Below are positions 25,174-34,891 of a DNA stretch of 64,000 bases, one piece after another. The translations under genes were made by a program, and so were the position numbers. Positions within the stretch are counted from its first letter, which is position 1; the number at the start of each line of letters is the position of its first letter. The DNA comes from Bradyrhizobium sp. ORS 278 (GTDB lineage: Bacteria; Pseudomonadota; Alphaproteobacteria; Rhizobiales; Xanthobacteraceae): NCBI RefSeq assembly GCF_000026145.1, contig NC_009445.1, positions 2,852,001 to 2,916,000 of the forward strand. Reading direction: 5' to 3'. The notes below the pieces were generated by a model. It saw only the letters and a list, made by a program, of their open reading frames with translations, was not told where the DNA came from and did no database searches.

Positions 25174-25845
25174 TCAGCTCGATCGATCTCGGCTGGTGCG
25201 ACTGGTTTCCTGTCGCGCCAGCCTTATCAGCTCGATCAGCATCGCCTCGCCGGCGTCCACCAGCGCGTCCAGTGTCATGCGCGAACTGCCGTGCGGCAGC
25301 ACGGTCCCCGCCCGGGGGAGTGGAGGGATGTGGATGAAGGCGGCGAGCCGCGGGCCGTTCGCGTCCCGCGTCGCCTCGATGGCTCGCCAGCTTAGATAGT
25401 TGCAGAGATAGCTGCCTGCGTCGCGGGACGGCCTCGCGTCGATGCCGGTGGCGCGCGCTGCGCGCAGCAGCCGCGCCATGTGCGGGCCGAAGACCAGGGG
25501 ATGAGCGCCCGGCACGATGACACCCTTGCTGGCGACGCGACGGTCGGCATCGGGGAAGGTGGTGGTAATAGCGTTGCGGGCGCGGGTCTCGATGCGGAGA
25601 TAGGAGGTTCGTCCGGCGAGTCCGAACATCAGCAGCGCATGCGGGCGGCGCTCGGCGATCAGCGCAGGCAGCTCGCGATCGACGGTCGCGTAGGTGACAT
25701 GGAAGATGTGGCTGCTGACGTCGGCATCGTCGAGCGCGGGCCGCCGCAGCTCGGCCAGACGCTTTACCAGCGGCATGGTCGGGTTGATTGGTGCGCCGGG
25801 GAACGGGCCGAAGCCGGTGATCAGAATGCGGACGCGCCCGCTCAA
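25174..25845 (-). CDS. Pyroglutamyl-peptidase I-like cysteine peptidase (C15)
   Basis: 223 residues. The N-terminus ILITGFGPFPGAPINPT and the catalytic landmarks LRIETRARN (Glu), GSYLCNYLSW (Cys) and FIHIPP (His) are those of family C15, which removes N-terminal pyroglutamate. I start it at TTG 25845, which overlaps the meaB stop (AATTGAG); the frame runs on upstream to 26400 but that is a shadow of meaB. Coupled translation with meaB is probable. An end at residue 223 is typical of the family. Confidence 0.85.
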   Translation of the reverse strand: MSGRVRILITGFGPFPGAPINPTMPLVKRLAELRRPALDDADVSSHIFHVTYATVDRELPALIAERRPHALLMFGLAGRTSYLRIETRARNAITTTFPDADRRVASKGVIVPGAHPLVFGPHMARLLRAARATGIDARPSRDAGSYLCNYLSWRAIEATRDANGPRLAAFIHIPPLPRAGTVLPHGSSRMTLDALVDAGEAMLIELIRLARQETSRTSRDRSS

Positions 25846-26831
25846 TTCAGCATCTCCGCAAGCTGCTCGGCGGCCAGCGCCGGCGCGACGCGCCCTTCGG
25901 CGACGTCGGTTTCGAGCTTCTTCACCTTGCTGCGAATGGAGGGATCGGTACGCAGCCGCGCCATCAGGCGTTGCTCCAGCATCGTCCACATCCACTTTAC
26001 CTGCTGGTGGCGGCGGCGCGCCGCGAATTCGCCGGAGGCGATCATCGCCTTGCGATGGTCGAGCACCTTCTGCCACAGCTCGGCAATGCCCGTCCCCGCC
26101 ATCGCCGAATAGGTCACGACCGGCGGATGCCAGTGCTCGGAGCGTGGCGAGAGCAGATGCAGCGCGCCGCGATAGTCGGCAGCGGTGATGTTGGCGCGCT
26201 TGACGTTGTCGCCGTCGGCCTTGTTGATCGCGATCATGTCGGCGAGCTCGACCAGGCCCTTCTTGATGCCCTGCAGCTCGTCGCCCCCGCCCGGCAGCAT
26301 CAAGGCGAGGAAGAAGTCGGTCATGTCGCAGACCGCGGTCTCGGACTGGCCGATGCCGACGGTCTCGACCAGCACGACGTCGAAGCCCGCGGCCTCGCAC
26401 AACAGCATCGCCTCGCGGGTCTTGGCGGCGACGCCGCCGAGCGTGCCGGAGGACGGCGAGGGGCGGATGAAGGCGTGCTCGTGATGCGACAGCCGCGCCA
26501 TCCGCGTCTTGTCGCCGAGGATGGAACCGCCTGTGCGCGCCGAGGACGGATCGACCGCGAGCACGGCGACCTTCTGGCCCTGCTCGATCAGATACATGCC
26601 GAGCGCGTCGATCGTGGTCGACTTGCCGACGCCGGGCGAGCCGGTGATGCCGACGCGGATCGCGTTGCCGGTCCGCGGCAGCAGCGCCTGCACCAGCTCG
26701 CGCGCGGCCGCCTGGTGATCTGCGCGGCGGCTCTCGACCAGGGTGATCGCGCGCGCCAGCGCGGCGCGGCTGCCGGCGCGGATGTCGTCGGTCAATGAGG
26801 TGACGTTCACCGAAGGTGCGGGGGAGGACAT
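25842..26831 (-). CDS. meaB: MeaB/ArgK-type GTPase chaperone of methylmalonyl-CoA mutase
   Basis: 329 residues. The P-loop is GSPGVGKSTT and further landmarks are VDPSSARTGGSILGDKTRM and VLVETVGIGQSETAV, all characteristic of MeaB. It helps load and protect the B12 cofactor of methylmalonyl-CoA mutase, whose subunit genes lie upstream at 27902-32583. It is separated from mutB by a DUF3298-type gene and a repeat, so it may have its own promoter. Confidence 0.95.
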   Translation of the reverse strand: MSSPAPSVNVTSLTDDIRAGSRAALARAITLVESRRADHQAAARELVQALLPRTGNAIRVGITGSPGVGKSTTIDALGMYLIEQGQKVAVLAVDPSSARTGGSILGDKTRMARLSHHEHAFIRPSPSSGTLGGVAAKTREAMLLCEAAGFDVVLVETVGIGQSETAVCDMTDFFLALMLPGGGDELQGIKKGLVELADMIAINKADGDNVKRANITAADYRGALHLLSPRSEHWHPPVVTYSAMAGTGIAELWQKVLDHRKAMIASGEFAARRRHQQVKWMWTMLEQRLMARLRTDPSIRSKVKKLETDVAEGRVAPALAAEQLAEMLN

Positions 26832-26870
26832 GCCTCCCTTATAGCCGAAGAGCGTTCGTCATCTCCACTG

Positions 26871-26975
26871 CTGTCATGCTCCGCGAAGGCGGAGCATCCA
26901 GTACTCCGCGGCAGCAGTAGATCGAGCCGACGTGTCACGGCGTACTGGATCGTCCGCCTTCGCGGACGATGACAG
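26871..26975. repeat. Dispersed palindromic element, ATCCAGTAC/GTACTGGAT type, copy 2
   Basis: CTGTCAT, hairpin GCTCCGCGAAGGCGGAGC, ATCCAGTAC, 37-base core, GTACTGGAT, hairpin CGTCCGCCTTCGCGGACG, ATGACAG. The ends are shared with copies at 11423 and 59247; the core is different. It separates meaB from the DUF3298 gene. Confidence 0.85.
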
Positions 26976-27019
26976 CTGTTGCCTATACAATCAACATGCC
27001 AGGATTTGAAAACGGTCGG

Positions 27020-27784
27020 CTAGTTGTCCTCGGCGTCACCTTTCGGCCGAGCGCCGCCAAAGATCGCCTGGCCTTCTGCGCTGAGATACGGCTTCAGCGT
27101 CTCCCAGGGCACGAAGGCGACGTACTGGCCCTCGGCATAGGGACCGACGGCGTAGGGCGGGTAGTGGAAGGTGAGACCGGAGCTCTTGCCGGCCTCTGTC
27201 GAGGGAGCGAGCGTCACGGCGCCGATCTTCAAGAGCTTCGGCTCCAATCCCTTGAACCATTCGGCTGTCGCGGTCTCCGTCGCGTCGCGCTTCTTCTTCT
27301 GGGCCTTCAGCGAGGTGATCACCGCCGCGAGCATGGCTTTCATCGCCGGGCCGTTGTCGGCGGTCTCGGTGAAGAACGGACGGATGCTGATCGGTTTGGC
27401 GGCGGACTTGTCCCAGAGGATGGTGTTGACGTCGCTGTTAGGATGCGCGCCGCGCGTGTCCATGTAGTCGTCCCTAAGGATGCTGATGTAGCGATCGGCG
27501 ACGACGGAGCGGACGGAGTATTTGCGCTCGAACCGCCAGTTGCCATCGCGGAACAGCTTCGGGTCTTTCTTGAACTCATTGAAGGCATCGGCGTCAATCT
27601 TATCCATCCCCTTTTGGCCGTCCGCGAGGCAATAGCCGGCGAGCGGCGGATCGGCCTTGATCTGCGCATCGAGGGTGACCGAGGCCGAGAACAACTGGCC
27701 CATTCTCACGATGTCCGGCTCGGAGGTGGGAGACACGCCAAACAGGCCCAGAACGGCAGCAATGCAAATCGAGAAACGGGTCAT
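27020..27784 (-). CDS. RsiV/DUF3298-type exported protein
   Basis: 254 residues from ATG at 27784, with a leader (FSICIAAVLGLFGVS) followed by a folded domain. The closing motif YPPYAVGPYAEGQYVAFVP plus WETLKPYL is the DUF3298 hallmark, seen in periplasmic lysozyme-sensing RsiV and in lipoproteins. There is no sigma factor beside it, so an anti-sigma role is unlikely. A frame extension to 27817 is possible. Confidence 0.8.
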   Translation of the reverse strand: MTRFSICIAAVLGLFGVSPTSEPDIVRMGQLFSASVTLDAQIKADPPLAGYCLADGQKGMDKIDADAFNEFKKDPKLFRDGNWRFERKYSVRSVVADRYISILRDDYMDTRGAHPNSDVNTILWDKSAAKPISIRPFFTETADNGPAMKAMLAAVITSLKAQKKKRDATETATAEWFKGLEPKLLKIGAVTLAPSTEAGKSSGLTFHYPPYAVGPYAEGQYVAFVPWETLKPYLSAEGQAIFGGARPKGDAEDN

Positions 27785-27901
27785 GGCAATGAATATCCGG
27801 TGGCTGAGGATGCGCATCGCCCGAGATGGCGCGGGTTCAAACCAACCGGCCCGCGATCTCGTGACCGAGCGCCGTCAAATGATGCGTAAATGGCTGGCGC
27901 G

Positions 27902-30058
27902 CTACTCCGCCGCCTCGCTGTGGCCCAGCCGCGCATTGAGCTTGTGGATCAGCTCCTCGGCGGCATCCGCGATGACGGTGCCCGGCGGGAAGATCGCCTC
28001 GGCGCCGGATTTGTACAGCGCATCGTAATCCTGCGGCGGCACCACGCCGCCGACAATGATCATGATGTCCTCGCGGCCCTGCTTCTTGAGCGCGGCCTTG
28101 AGCTCCGGCACGGCGGTGAGATGCGCGGCTGCGAGCGACGAGACGCCGAGAATGTGCACGTCGTTCTCGACCGCTTGGCGCGCGGCCTCGTCGGCGGTGG
28201 CGAACAGCGGCCCGATGTCGACGTCGAAGCCGATGTCGGCGAAGGCTGACGCGATCACCTTCTGGCCGCGGTCGTGACCGTCCTGGCCGATCTTGGCGAC
28301 GAGGATGCGCGGCCTTCGGCCTTCCGCTTCCTCGAACGACTCGATCAAGGTCTGCAGCTTCTCGGCTTTGCCGGACATGGCGGCGATCTCCCGCTTGTAG
28401 ACGCCGGTGATGGACTTGATCTCGGCGCGATGGCGGCCGAACACCTTCTCCAGCGCATCGGAGATCTCGCCGACGGTCGCCTTCGCGCGCGCGGCCTCGA
28501 TCGCCAGCGCCAGCAGGTTGCCGTTGCCGTCGCCGGCCGAGCGCGTCAGCGCCGCGAGCGCCGCATCGACCTCGGCCTGCTTGCGCTCGGATTTCAACCT
28601 GGAGAGCTTGTCGATCTGCAGCCGGCGCACGGTGGAATTGTCGACCTTCAGCACGTCGAGCGGCGGCTCGTCGGTCGGCTTGTACTTGTTGACGCCGATC
28701 ACCGACTGGCGGCCGGTGTCGATGCGCGCCTGCGTCTTGGCCGAGGCCTCCTCGATGCGCAGCTTCGGCACGCCGGCCTCGATCGCCTTGGCCATTCCGC
28801 CGAGTTCCTCGATCTCCTGGATGTGGCCCCAGGCCTTGGCGGCGAGATCGCGGGTGAGGCGCTCGACGTAATACGAGCCGCCCCAGGGATCGATGATGCG
28901 GGTGGTGCCGCTTTCCTGCTGCAGGAACAATTGCGTGTTGCGGGCGATGCGCGCGGAGAAGTCGGTCGGCAGCGCCAGCGCCTCGTCGAGCGCATTGGTG
29001 TGCAGCGACTGCGTGTGGCCTTGGGTCGCCGCCATGGCCTCGACCGCAGTACGCACCACGTTGTTGTAGACGTCCTGTGCCGTCAGCGACCAGCCCGAGG
29101 TCTGGCTGTGCGTGCGCAGGGACAGCGAGCGCGGATCTTTCGGATTGAACGGCTTCAGGAGCTTGGCCCACAGCAGCCGCGCGGCGCGCAGCTTGGCGAC
29201 CTCCATGAAGAAGTTCATGCCGATCGCCCAGAAGAACGACAGCCTCGGCGCGAAGCGGTCGACGTCGAGACCCGCCGCGATGCCGGCGCGCAAGTACTCG
29301 ACGCCGTCGGCGAGCGTATAGGCGAGCTCGAGGTCCTGCGTCGCGCCGGCCTCCTGCATGTGATAGCCGGAGATCGAGATGGAATTGAACTTCGGCATCC
29401 GCTGCGAGGTGAAGGCGAAGATGTCCGAGATGATCCGCATCGAGGGCGCAGGCGGATAGATGTAGGTATTGCGCACCATGAACTCCTTCAGAATGTCGTT
29501 CTGAATGGTGCCCGACAGCTTCTCCGGCGGCACGCCTTGCTCTTCCGCCGCGACGACGAACAAAGCGAGGATCGGCAGCACCGCGCCGTTCATGGTCATC
29601 GACACGCTCATCTGGTCGAGCGGGATGCCGGCGAACAAGGTGCGCATGTCGTAGATCGAGTCGATCGCGACGCCGGCCATGCCGACGTCGCCGCCGACGC
29701 GCGGATGATCGGAATCATAGCCGCGGTGGGTGGCGAGATCGAACGCGACCGAGAGACCCTTCTGGCCCGCGGCGAGGTTGCGCCGGTAGAACGCGTTGGA
29801 ATCCTCGGCCGTGGAGAAGCCGGCATATTGCCGGACCGTCCAGGGCTGGTTGACATACATGGTCGGGTAGGGGCCGCGCAGATACGGCGCTGTGCCCGGC
29901 CATGTCTCCAGGAAATCGATGCCGGCGAGATCGGCCTCGCCATAAGCCGGCTTCACCGGGATGCCCTCCGGCGTCAGCCACGGCTCTGCGGCGCCGGCGG
30001 GCGCGGGGGCGGCGGTGGGTTCGAACGCGATGTCAGCGAAATTCGGAATGCGGGTCAT
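27902..30058 (-). CDS. mutB: Methylmalonyl-CoA mutase, large (catalytic) subunit
   Basis: Interconverts succinyl-CoA and (R)-methylmalonyl-CoA using adenosylcobalamin; joins propionyl-CoA to the TCA cycle. 718 residues. The N-terminal TIM barrel has YMRTLF-type contacts ([19 protein letters not shown]), and the C-terminal B12 domain has [10 protein letters not shown], the His that ligates cobalt, and [14 protein letters not shown]. The start at 30058 overlaps the end of a 60-residue frame. It is the last gene of the mutA operon. Confidence 0.97.
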   Translation of the reverse strand: MTRIPNFADIAFEPTAAPAPAGAAEPWLTPEGIPVKPAYGEADLAGIDFLETWPGTAPYLRGPYPTMYVNQPWTVRQYAGFSTAEDSNAFYRRNLAAGQKGLSVAFDLATHRGYDSDHPRVGGDVGMAGVAIDSIYDMRTLFAGIPLDQMSVSMTMNGAVLPILALFVVAAEEQGVPPEKLSGTIQNDILKEFMVRNTYIYPPAPSMRIISDIFAFTSQRMPKFNSISISGYHMQEAGATQDLELAYTLADGVEYLRAGIAAGLDVDRFAPRLSFFWAIGMNFFMEVAKLRAARLLWAKLLKPFNPKDPRSLSLRTHSQTSGWSLTAQDVYNNVVRTAVEAMAATQGHTQSLHTNALDEALALPTDFSARIARNTQLFLQQESGTTRIIDPWGGSYYVERLTRDLAAKAWGHIQEIEELGGMAKAIEAGVPKLRIEEASAKTQARIDTGRQSVIGVNKYKPTDEPPLDVLKVDNSTVRRLQIDKLSRLKSERKQAEVDAALAALTRSAGDGNGNLLALAIEAARAKATVGEISDALEKVFGRHRAEIKSITGVYKREIAAMSGKAEKLQTLIESFEEAEGRRPRILVAKIGQDGHDRGQKVIASAFADIGFDVDIGPLFATADEAARQAVENDVHILGVSSLAAAHLTAVPELKAALKKQGREDIMIIVGGVVPPQDYDALYKSGAEAIFPPGTVIADAAEELIHKLNARLGHSEAAE

Positions 30059-30237
30059 TTCCGGGCTTCCTCAAACTGGCGGCTGCGCTCGATCAGGTGC
30101 CGCACGTTGCTCTGATAGGTCGGGTCGTTCATGCGATCCTCTGCCGCGACGTCTGTCCCCAGCAACAACAGGCGAGCGAATAGCCTGCCGTCGAGCAACT
30201 CGATCAGTGCTTCAAGGATCTTGAGCACGACTGTCAC
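30055..30237 (-). CDS. Short protein between the GFA gene and mutB
   Basis: 60 residues from GTG at 30237, with GAGGGAGC immediately before it; the stop overlaps the mutB ATG by 4 bases. The start is 20 bases past the GFA stop. The sequence has a hydrophobic first half ([19 protein letters not shown]) and a polar end ([20 protein letters not shown]). No family is recognised. The tight spacing fits a real coupled gene, but it may be only a leader frame for mutB. Confidence 0.45.
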   Translation of the reverse strand: MTVVLKILEALIELLDGRLFARLLLLGTDVAAEDRMNDPTYQSNVRHLIERSRQFEEARK

Positions 30238-30256
30238 GCTCCCTCTTGCTCCCGCC

Positions 30257-30727
30257 TCAATCATGGTCCGGATGCTGATGGCTGACGATGCGCGCCATCT
30301 TCTCCGGTCCGTAATTCTGCTGCGTCGTCTGGCTCGGCAGGTTGGCGATCGCGACCACCCAGCCGAGCCGGGATTCCGAGCCGAACTGCCGCGTCGGCAC
30401 GACGCGATCGGGCCGGTCGAAGGTCCCGGTCATGATCTCGATCCGCGGCCCGTCGATGGCGCCGAAGCCGAGCGGCGTGCCGCAAGCGGCGCAGAAATAG
30501 CGGTTTGCGATCGAGGAGGAGCGGAACGTTCCCGGCGTACCGCGGGTCCAGGCAAAGCTGTCATGATTGATGTCGGCGAGCGACGCGAACGGTGAGCCCG
30601 TCGCCTTCTGGCACATCCGGCAATGGCAGATGCTCACGCGCGTCGGCGCCGCCATCAGCGCATAGCGGATCGTGCCGCATTGGCAGCCGCCGGTGAGGAC
30701 GGGTTTGCTGGCCTCGGTCATGCTCAC
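30257..30727 (-). CDS. GFA/CENP-V family zinc protein
   Basis: 156 residues. Cys motifs GGCQCGTIRY, CHCRMCQK and CAACGTPLGF form the two zinc sites of the GFA (glutathione-dependent formaldehyde-activating) family. Its ATG overlaps the mutA stop by 4 bases, so it is translated with mutA. Family members are often wrongly called formaldehyde enzymes; a function in propionate metabolism is not established. Confidence 0.9.
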   Translation of the reverse strand: MSMTEASKPVLTGGCQCGTIRYALMAAPTRVSICHCRMCQKATGSPFASLADINHDSFAWTRGTPGTFRSSSIANRYFCAACGTPLGFGAIDGPRIEIMTGTFDRPDRVVPTRQFGSESRLGWVVAIANLPSQTTQQNYGPEKMARIVSHQHPDHD

Positions 30728-32583
30728 TCCAGATGCGTATAGGCGTCTTCGAGCGTTGCCAGCGCGTCACCGCCTGCGAATACGAAGCTGCCGATCCCGG
30801 CCTCGCGCAAGGCTTCTTCCTGCTCGCCGCCGCGGCCTGCCAGATAGATATGTCGCGCGCCGGCCGCTTGCAGGGCCTTGGCTGCGGGAACCGCGGCATC
30901 GGCGTAGACCTTGTCGGATGAGCAGAGGCAGGCGATCGCCGCTCCCGAGGCGCGGTACGCCGCCGCGAGCGCGGCTGGGTCGGAGCCGCCCTCGCCATCG
31001 ACCGCGGCGATGCCGCCGGCCTCGAAGAAGCTGCGGGCAAAGGTCGCGCGCGCGGTGTAGTCGGCGGCGGAGCCGAGATTGGCGAGGAACACGTGCGGCC
31101 GTCCGCCCTTGCTCTTCAGCAGGGCGTCCGAGCGGTCGCGCAACTTCTCGAACGCGTCTGCAAGACGGATCGGGGCGAGCGGCGCGAAGCTGAGCGCAGC
31201 TTTGACCGGAGGCGGCGAGGGCAGCGGCGCGACCGCCTCAACGCTCACATCAGCCTCGTTCAAGTTCGGAAACTCGCTGGCGCCGGTCAGCACGTCGCGG
31301 CGTCTGGCGATGTTGACGTCGCGCGCCTGCTTCACGGCGGCGACCTTGCTCTGGATCAGGCCGGCCTGCAGCGCGGCGACGATCCCGCCGGCCTTCTCGA
31401 TCTCCTGGAACAGCGCCCAGGCGGTGGTGCTCAACTCGCTCGTCAGCGCCTCGATGCCGCCGGCGCCGGCCGCGGGATCGGCGACGCGGGCGAGATTGCT
31501 CTCCTCAAGCAGCACCAGCTGCGTGTTGCGCGCGACGCGGCGAGCAAACGCATCGGGCAGTCCGAGCGCTGCGGTGTGCGGCAGCACGGTGATCGCATTG
31601 GCGCCGCCGAGGCCCGCGGCGAGCGTCGCGATGGTGGCGCGCAGCATGTTCACATAGGGATCGCGCCGGGTGAGCATGCGCCACGCCGTCTCGCCGGAGA
31701 CGACGAGCGGCTTCGGTTGCAGGCCGCAGGCCTCTTCGATGCGCGCCCAAAGCCGGCGCAGGCTACGGAATTTCGCCAGCGTCAGGAACTGATCAGTATC
31801 GGCCGCGAGCCGCGCGAAGATCAGGCCACGCGCGGTCTCCAACGCGATGCCGCCCGCTTCGAGCGCCCGCAGATAGGCGACGCCGGAGGCCAGCACGAAG
31901 GCGAGCTCCTGCGCCTCCGAACCACCGGCGTCGTGCACCACGCGGCCATCCGCGGCCAGGAAGGGACCCTGGAAGCCGGCGCCGTGCAATTGCTTCACCA
32001 AGTCGACGGCGCTGCCGGCAAGCGCGCCCGCATCATGGGCGCTCGCGCCGCTACTGGCTGCATCGCCGATCGGATCGAGGCCGAAGCGGATGTCGCAAGC
32101 GCCCGGCTTGAACCCGCGCTGCTTGACGTAGTCCGCGAGCAGTGCGGCGGCAGATGCGTCAGTTGCCTGCAATTCGATGGCAATCGCAGCGTCGAGATGC
32201 ACGCCATCCAGCGCGCGGGCCAGCGCGTCCGCGGTGGCGGCGAGGCCGAAGCCATGCGCGGCGTTGGCGCCGGCGAATACCAGCGTCAGCCCGGTCGCGC
32301 CGTTTTCGAGGTCGAGCAGCGCCTGCGCATTGGCCTTGCCGGCATCGCGATGGTCGACGCGCTGCATGATCTGCCACGCCGCCGCCGGCGCGCGGCCGGC
32401 GACCGGCGCGGCGCCCTGGGCGCGCGAATAGATCGGCTGGATCTTCAGGCCGTCATAGGTCTTGCCGACCAGCTTCTCGAACGCCGCGCCCTTCAACACG
32501 CCGTCGACCAGCTTGCGCCAGTCCGCCTCGCTAGCCGGCGCGAAATCGGCGGCCAATCGCAGCTGTTCGGTGTCGGTGGTCAT
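30724..32583 (-). CDS. mutA: Methylmalonyl-CoA mutase, small subunit
   Basis: 619 residues, related to mutB throughout but without the B12-ligating DxHxxG; at that place it has NLGSAADYTAR. It has the substrate-barrel fold (LTLAKFRSLRRLWARIEEAC and so on) and serves as the structural partner in heterodimeric mutases. It opens the operon mutA-GFA-small ORF-mutB. There is no gene in the 100 bases between its start and folK. Confidence 0.92.
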   Translation of the reverse strand: MTTDTEQLRLAADFAPASEADWRKLVDGVLKGAAFEKLVGKTYDGLKIQPIYSRAQGAAPVAGRAPAAAWQIMQRVDHRDAGKANAQALLDLENGATGLTLVFAGANAAHGFGLAATADALARALDGVHLDAAIAIELQATDASAAALLADYVKQRGFKPGACDIRFGLDPIGDAASSGASAHDAGALAGSAVDLVKQLHGAGFQGPFLAADGRVVHDAGGSEAQELAFVLASGVAYLRALEAGGIALETARGLIFARLAADTDQFLTLAKFRSLRRLWARIEEACGLQPKPLVVSGETAWRMLTRRDPYVNMLRATIATLAAGLGGANAITVLPHTAALGLPDAFARRVARNTQLVLLEESNLARVADPAAGAGGIEALTSELSTTAWALFQEIEKAGGIVAALQAGLIQSKVAAVKQARDVNIARRRDVLTGASEFPNLNEADVSVEAVAPLPSPPPVKAALSFAPLAPIRLADAFEKLRDRSDALLKSKGGRPHVFLANLGSAADYTARATFARSFFEAGGIAAVDGEGGSDPAALAAAYRASGAAIACLCSSDKVYADAAVPAAKALQAAGARHIYLAGRGGEQEEALREAGIGSFVFAGGDALATLEDAYTHLE

Positions 32584-32685
32584 GCGGCCCGTATCTCCCG
32601 GAAGCGTCTGTTATGGCGATTATTGTGGCGCAAAATGCCACGTCGCGACCGCCAAGCCAAACGGTTGTTTCGCCGGAGATGTCAG

Positions 32686-33177
32686 CTATTCGGCTGAAGG
32701 CAGCGGCTGGATTCCGTCACGTGAAACAGCGCCCAGCGCCTCTTCCACCCGGCGGCCGGCAATCCGGCGCTCGGGGACGATCTCGGCGAGCGGGACCAGC
32801 ACGAAACCTCGCTCGAACAGGCGGGGATGCGGCAGTGTGAGATCGGGCGTGTCGAGCGTCACATCGTCATAGGCGATCAGGTCGAGATCGAGCGTGCGCG
32901 GGCCCCAGCGGGTCTCCCGGGCGCGGTCGCGGCCGAACAGGCGCTCGACGTCATGCAGGATGGCGAGCAGCGGATGCGGGGCGACCGCCGTCTCGACCGC
33001 GATGCAGGCGTTGACGAACGGTGGCTGCTGCACCTCGCCCCAGGGCGGCGTCATGTAGTCGGAGGAGCGCGCCACAAGCGTGGCATCGGCGCGCCGGCAG
33101 ATCTCCGCGATCGCCTGCACGAAGGTCGCCCTGACGTCGCCGACATTGCCGCCGAGGGCGATCAGCGCGCTCGCCAT
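32686..33177 (-). CDS. folK: HPPK, folate biosynthesis
   Basis: 2-Amino-4-hydroxy-6-hydroxymethyldihydropteridine pyrophosphokinase, 163 residues: ALIALGGNVGDVRATF, RETRWGPRTLDLDLIAYDDV and LPHPRLFERGFVLVPLAEI are the family fingerprints. It transfers pyrophosphate from ATP to the pterin. It is the last gene in folP-folB-folK, starting 4 bases after the folB stop. Confidence 0.95.
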   Translation of the reverse strand: MASALIALGGNVGDVRATFVQAIAEICRRADATLVARSSDYMTPPWGEVQQPPFVNACIAVETAVAPHPLLAILHDVERLFGRDRARETRWGPRTLDLDLIAYDDVTLDTPDLTLPHPRLFERGFVLVPLAEIVPERRIAGRRVEEALGAVSRDGIQPLPSAE

Positions 33178-33181
33178 CTGA

Positions 33182-33550
33182 TCACGGATGCCGCGAGCGC
33201 GTCAGCACGACGCCGACATCCTCGAAGATCGCGGCGATCGGCGCATGCGGCTTGTGCACGGTCACCTTCACGGCGCGGATGCGGACGAAGGTGGACAGGA
33301 TGGCATCGGCGACCGCGCCGGCGGCGCGTTCGAGCAGGCGGTAGTTGGTGTCCTTGAACGCGGCGGTCGCCGTCTCCACCACGTCTGAATAGGAGACGGT
33401 GTCGGCGAGCCGGTCGCTGCGCGAGGAGTCCGACAGGTCCGTGTAGAGCTCGAGATCGATCACGAAGCGCTGGCCGACCTCGCTCTCATGCTCCATCACG
33501 CCGTGACGGGCATGAATGAGGACGCCCTTGATGAAGATCGTATCGGTCAT
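33182..33550 (-). CDS. folB: Dihydroneopterin aldolase
   Basis: 122 residues. IFIKGVLIHARHGVMEHE is the usual start and KVTVHKPHAPI carries the conserved Lys. It makes the hydroxymethylpterin used by FolK. The start overlaps the folP stop by 4 bases. Confidence 0.95.
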   Translation of the reverse strand: MTDTIFIKGVLIHARHGVMEHESEVGQRFVIDLELYTDLSDSSRSDRLADTVSYSDVVETATAAFKDTNYRLLERAAGAVADAILSTFVRIRAVKVTVHKPHAPIAAIFEDVGVVLTRSRHP

Positions 33551-34404
33551 CCCAGTGCCTCGATGCTTGCGGCCACGCGCACGGCCTGGACCGTCTCGGC
33601 GACGTCATGCGCCCGGATGATCGCAGCCCCGCGCTGCGCCGCGATCAGATGCGCCGCGATCGAGCCGCCGAGCCGCTCTCGCGGCTCCGACGTCACGACC
33701 GAGCTGATGAAACGCTTGCGCGAGGCGCCGACCAAAAGCGGCAGGCCGAAGCGCGCGAACGCATCGAGCCGCGCCAGCGCCCGCATGCTCTGCTCGGCGG
33801 TCTTGCCGAAACCGATGCCGGGATCGAGCACGATGTTGCCATCGGGAATGCCGGCCTTGGCGGCGATGTCGAGCGAGCGCGTGAAGAAGCGGAGCATGTC
33901 GTCAATGATGTCGATCTGCGCATCGACCGCGGCGCGGTTGTGCATCACCACGACCGGAGCGCGATGCGTGGCGACCACATCGGCCATTGCCGGATCGCGC
34001 TGTAGGCCCCAGACATCGTTGGCGATCACAGCGCCATGGTTGAGCGCATGATCGACAACCTCAGATTTCATACTGTCGATCGACACAGGCACACCGAGCG
34101 CAACGATCGCGGGCAGGACGGGTTCGAGCCGCGCCAACTCTTCATCTGCCGTGACAGGCTCCGCGCCCTTGTAGGGACGGGTCGACTCGGCTCCGATGTC
34201 GATGATGTCCGCGCCGGCCGCGATCATCGCCTGGGCCTGGTCGAGCGCGCGGTCCGGCGCGTTGAAACGGCCGCCGTCGGAGAACGAATCCGGCGTGACG
34301 TTCAGGATGCCCATGACGGCCGGATACGGACGCGCCAGCCACGGCCGCAGCAGCGGGTGGCTCGCGGTGAGATCCGAGGCGGCGTGCGGCAAGATGGCGC
34401 TCAT
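33547..34404 (-). CDS. folP: Dihydropteroate synthase
   Basis: 285 residues from ATG at 34404; an upstream extension to 34455 has no likeness. Signatures are MGILNVTPDSFSDGG and DIIDIGAESTRP. It condenses the pterin pyrophosphate with para-aminobenzoate and is the sulfonamide target. It opens the folP-folB-folK operon. Confidence 0.96.
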   Translation of the reverse strand: MSAILPHAASDLTASHPLLRPWLARPYPAVMGILNVTPDSFSDGGRFNAPDRALDQAQAMIAAGADIIDIGAESTRPYKGAEPVTADEELARLEPVLPAIVALGVPVSIDSMKSEVVDHALNHGAVIANDVWGLQRDPAMADVVATHRAPVVVMHNRAAVDAQIDIIDDMLRFFTRSLDIAAKAGIPDGNIVLDPGIGFGKTAEQSMRALARLDAFARFGLPLLVGASRKRFISSVVTSEPRERLGGSIAAHLIAAQRGAAIIRAHDVAETVQAVRVAASIEALG

Positions 34405-34483
34405 GGCCGCCGCTTTGCGCGGTTGCCAGCGGCGAGTCAAGACGTCGCGCTGCACAAGCGGCGCGCAGCGGCCCGACGTGCGA

Positions 34484-34891
34484 TCAATAGCTGATTTTCG
34501 GGTCCAGCCGGCGCGCCTTTTCGATCAGCTGGCCAACCGACTTCTCGGACGGCAGGATGCGGACCAGCCGCCGCCGCGTGTTCACTTCCTTGATGTTCTG
34601 CGCCAGCTTGGCCGGATTGCGATGCGCCAGCTCGCGCACCGTGGTGACGCCGGCGGCGCGCACCAGGCAGACCTTGGCCTTGCCCATGCCGGGAATGCGC
34701 ATGTAATCGGCCACGTTCGCCCAATCGAGCAGCTGCTGCTCGCTGATCCCGGTCTTGGCAGCGAGTGCCTTACGCCCTTTCACGGTGCGGGCGGCTTCGA
34801 GAAACGCATCGGTGGTGCGAATGCCCAGGGCTTTCAGCTTGGCGGCGTAGAAGGCCGTCATGCCTTCGAGTTCGGTGATCGGATATGTCAT
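34484..34891 (-). CDS. DUF4332 (helix-hairpin-helix) protein
   Basis: 135 residues: YPITELEGMTAFYAAKLKAL at the start and YMRIPGMGKAKVCLVRAAGV in the middle are two helix-hairpin-helix-like units. DUF4332 proteins are small and presumably bind nucleic acid; the role is unknown. It lies about 80 bases upstream of folP on the same strand. Confidence 0.85.
   Translation of the reverse strand: MTYPITELEGMTAFYAAKLKALGIRTTDAFLEAARTVKGRKALAAKTGISEQQLLDWANVADYMRIPGMGKAKVCLVRAAGVTTVRELAHRNPAKLAQNIKEVNTRRRLVRILPSEKSVGQLIEKARRLDPKISY

Noticed and set aside
28274..30115. 613-residue frame on the plus strand
   Set aside because: It lies antisense within mutB; composition is Arg/Asp/Gly/His-rich as in high-GC shadow frames, and mutB has complete family motifs.
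31093..32697. 534-residue frame on the plus strand
   Set aside because: Antisense shadow of mutA.
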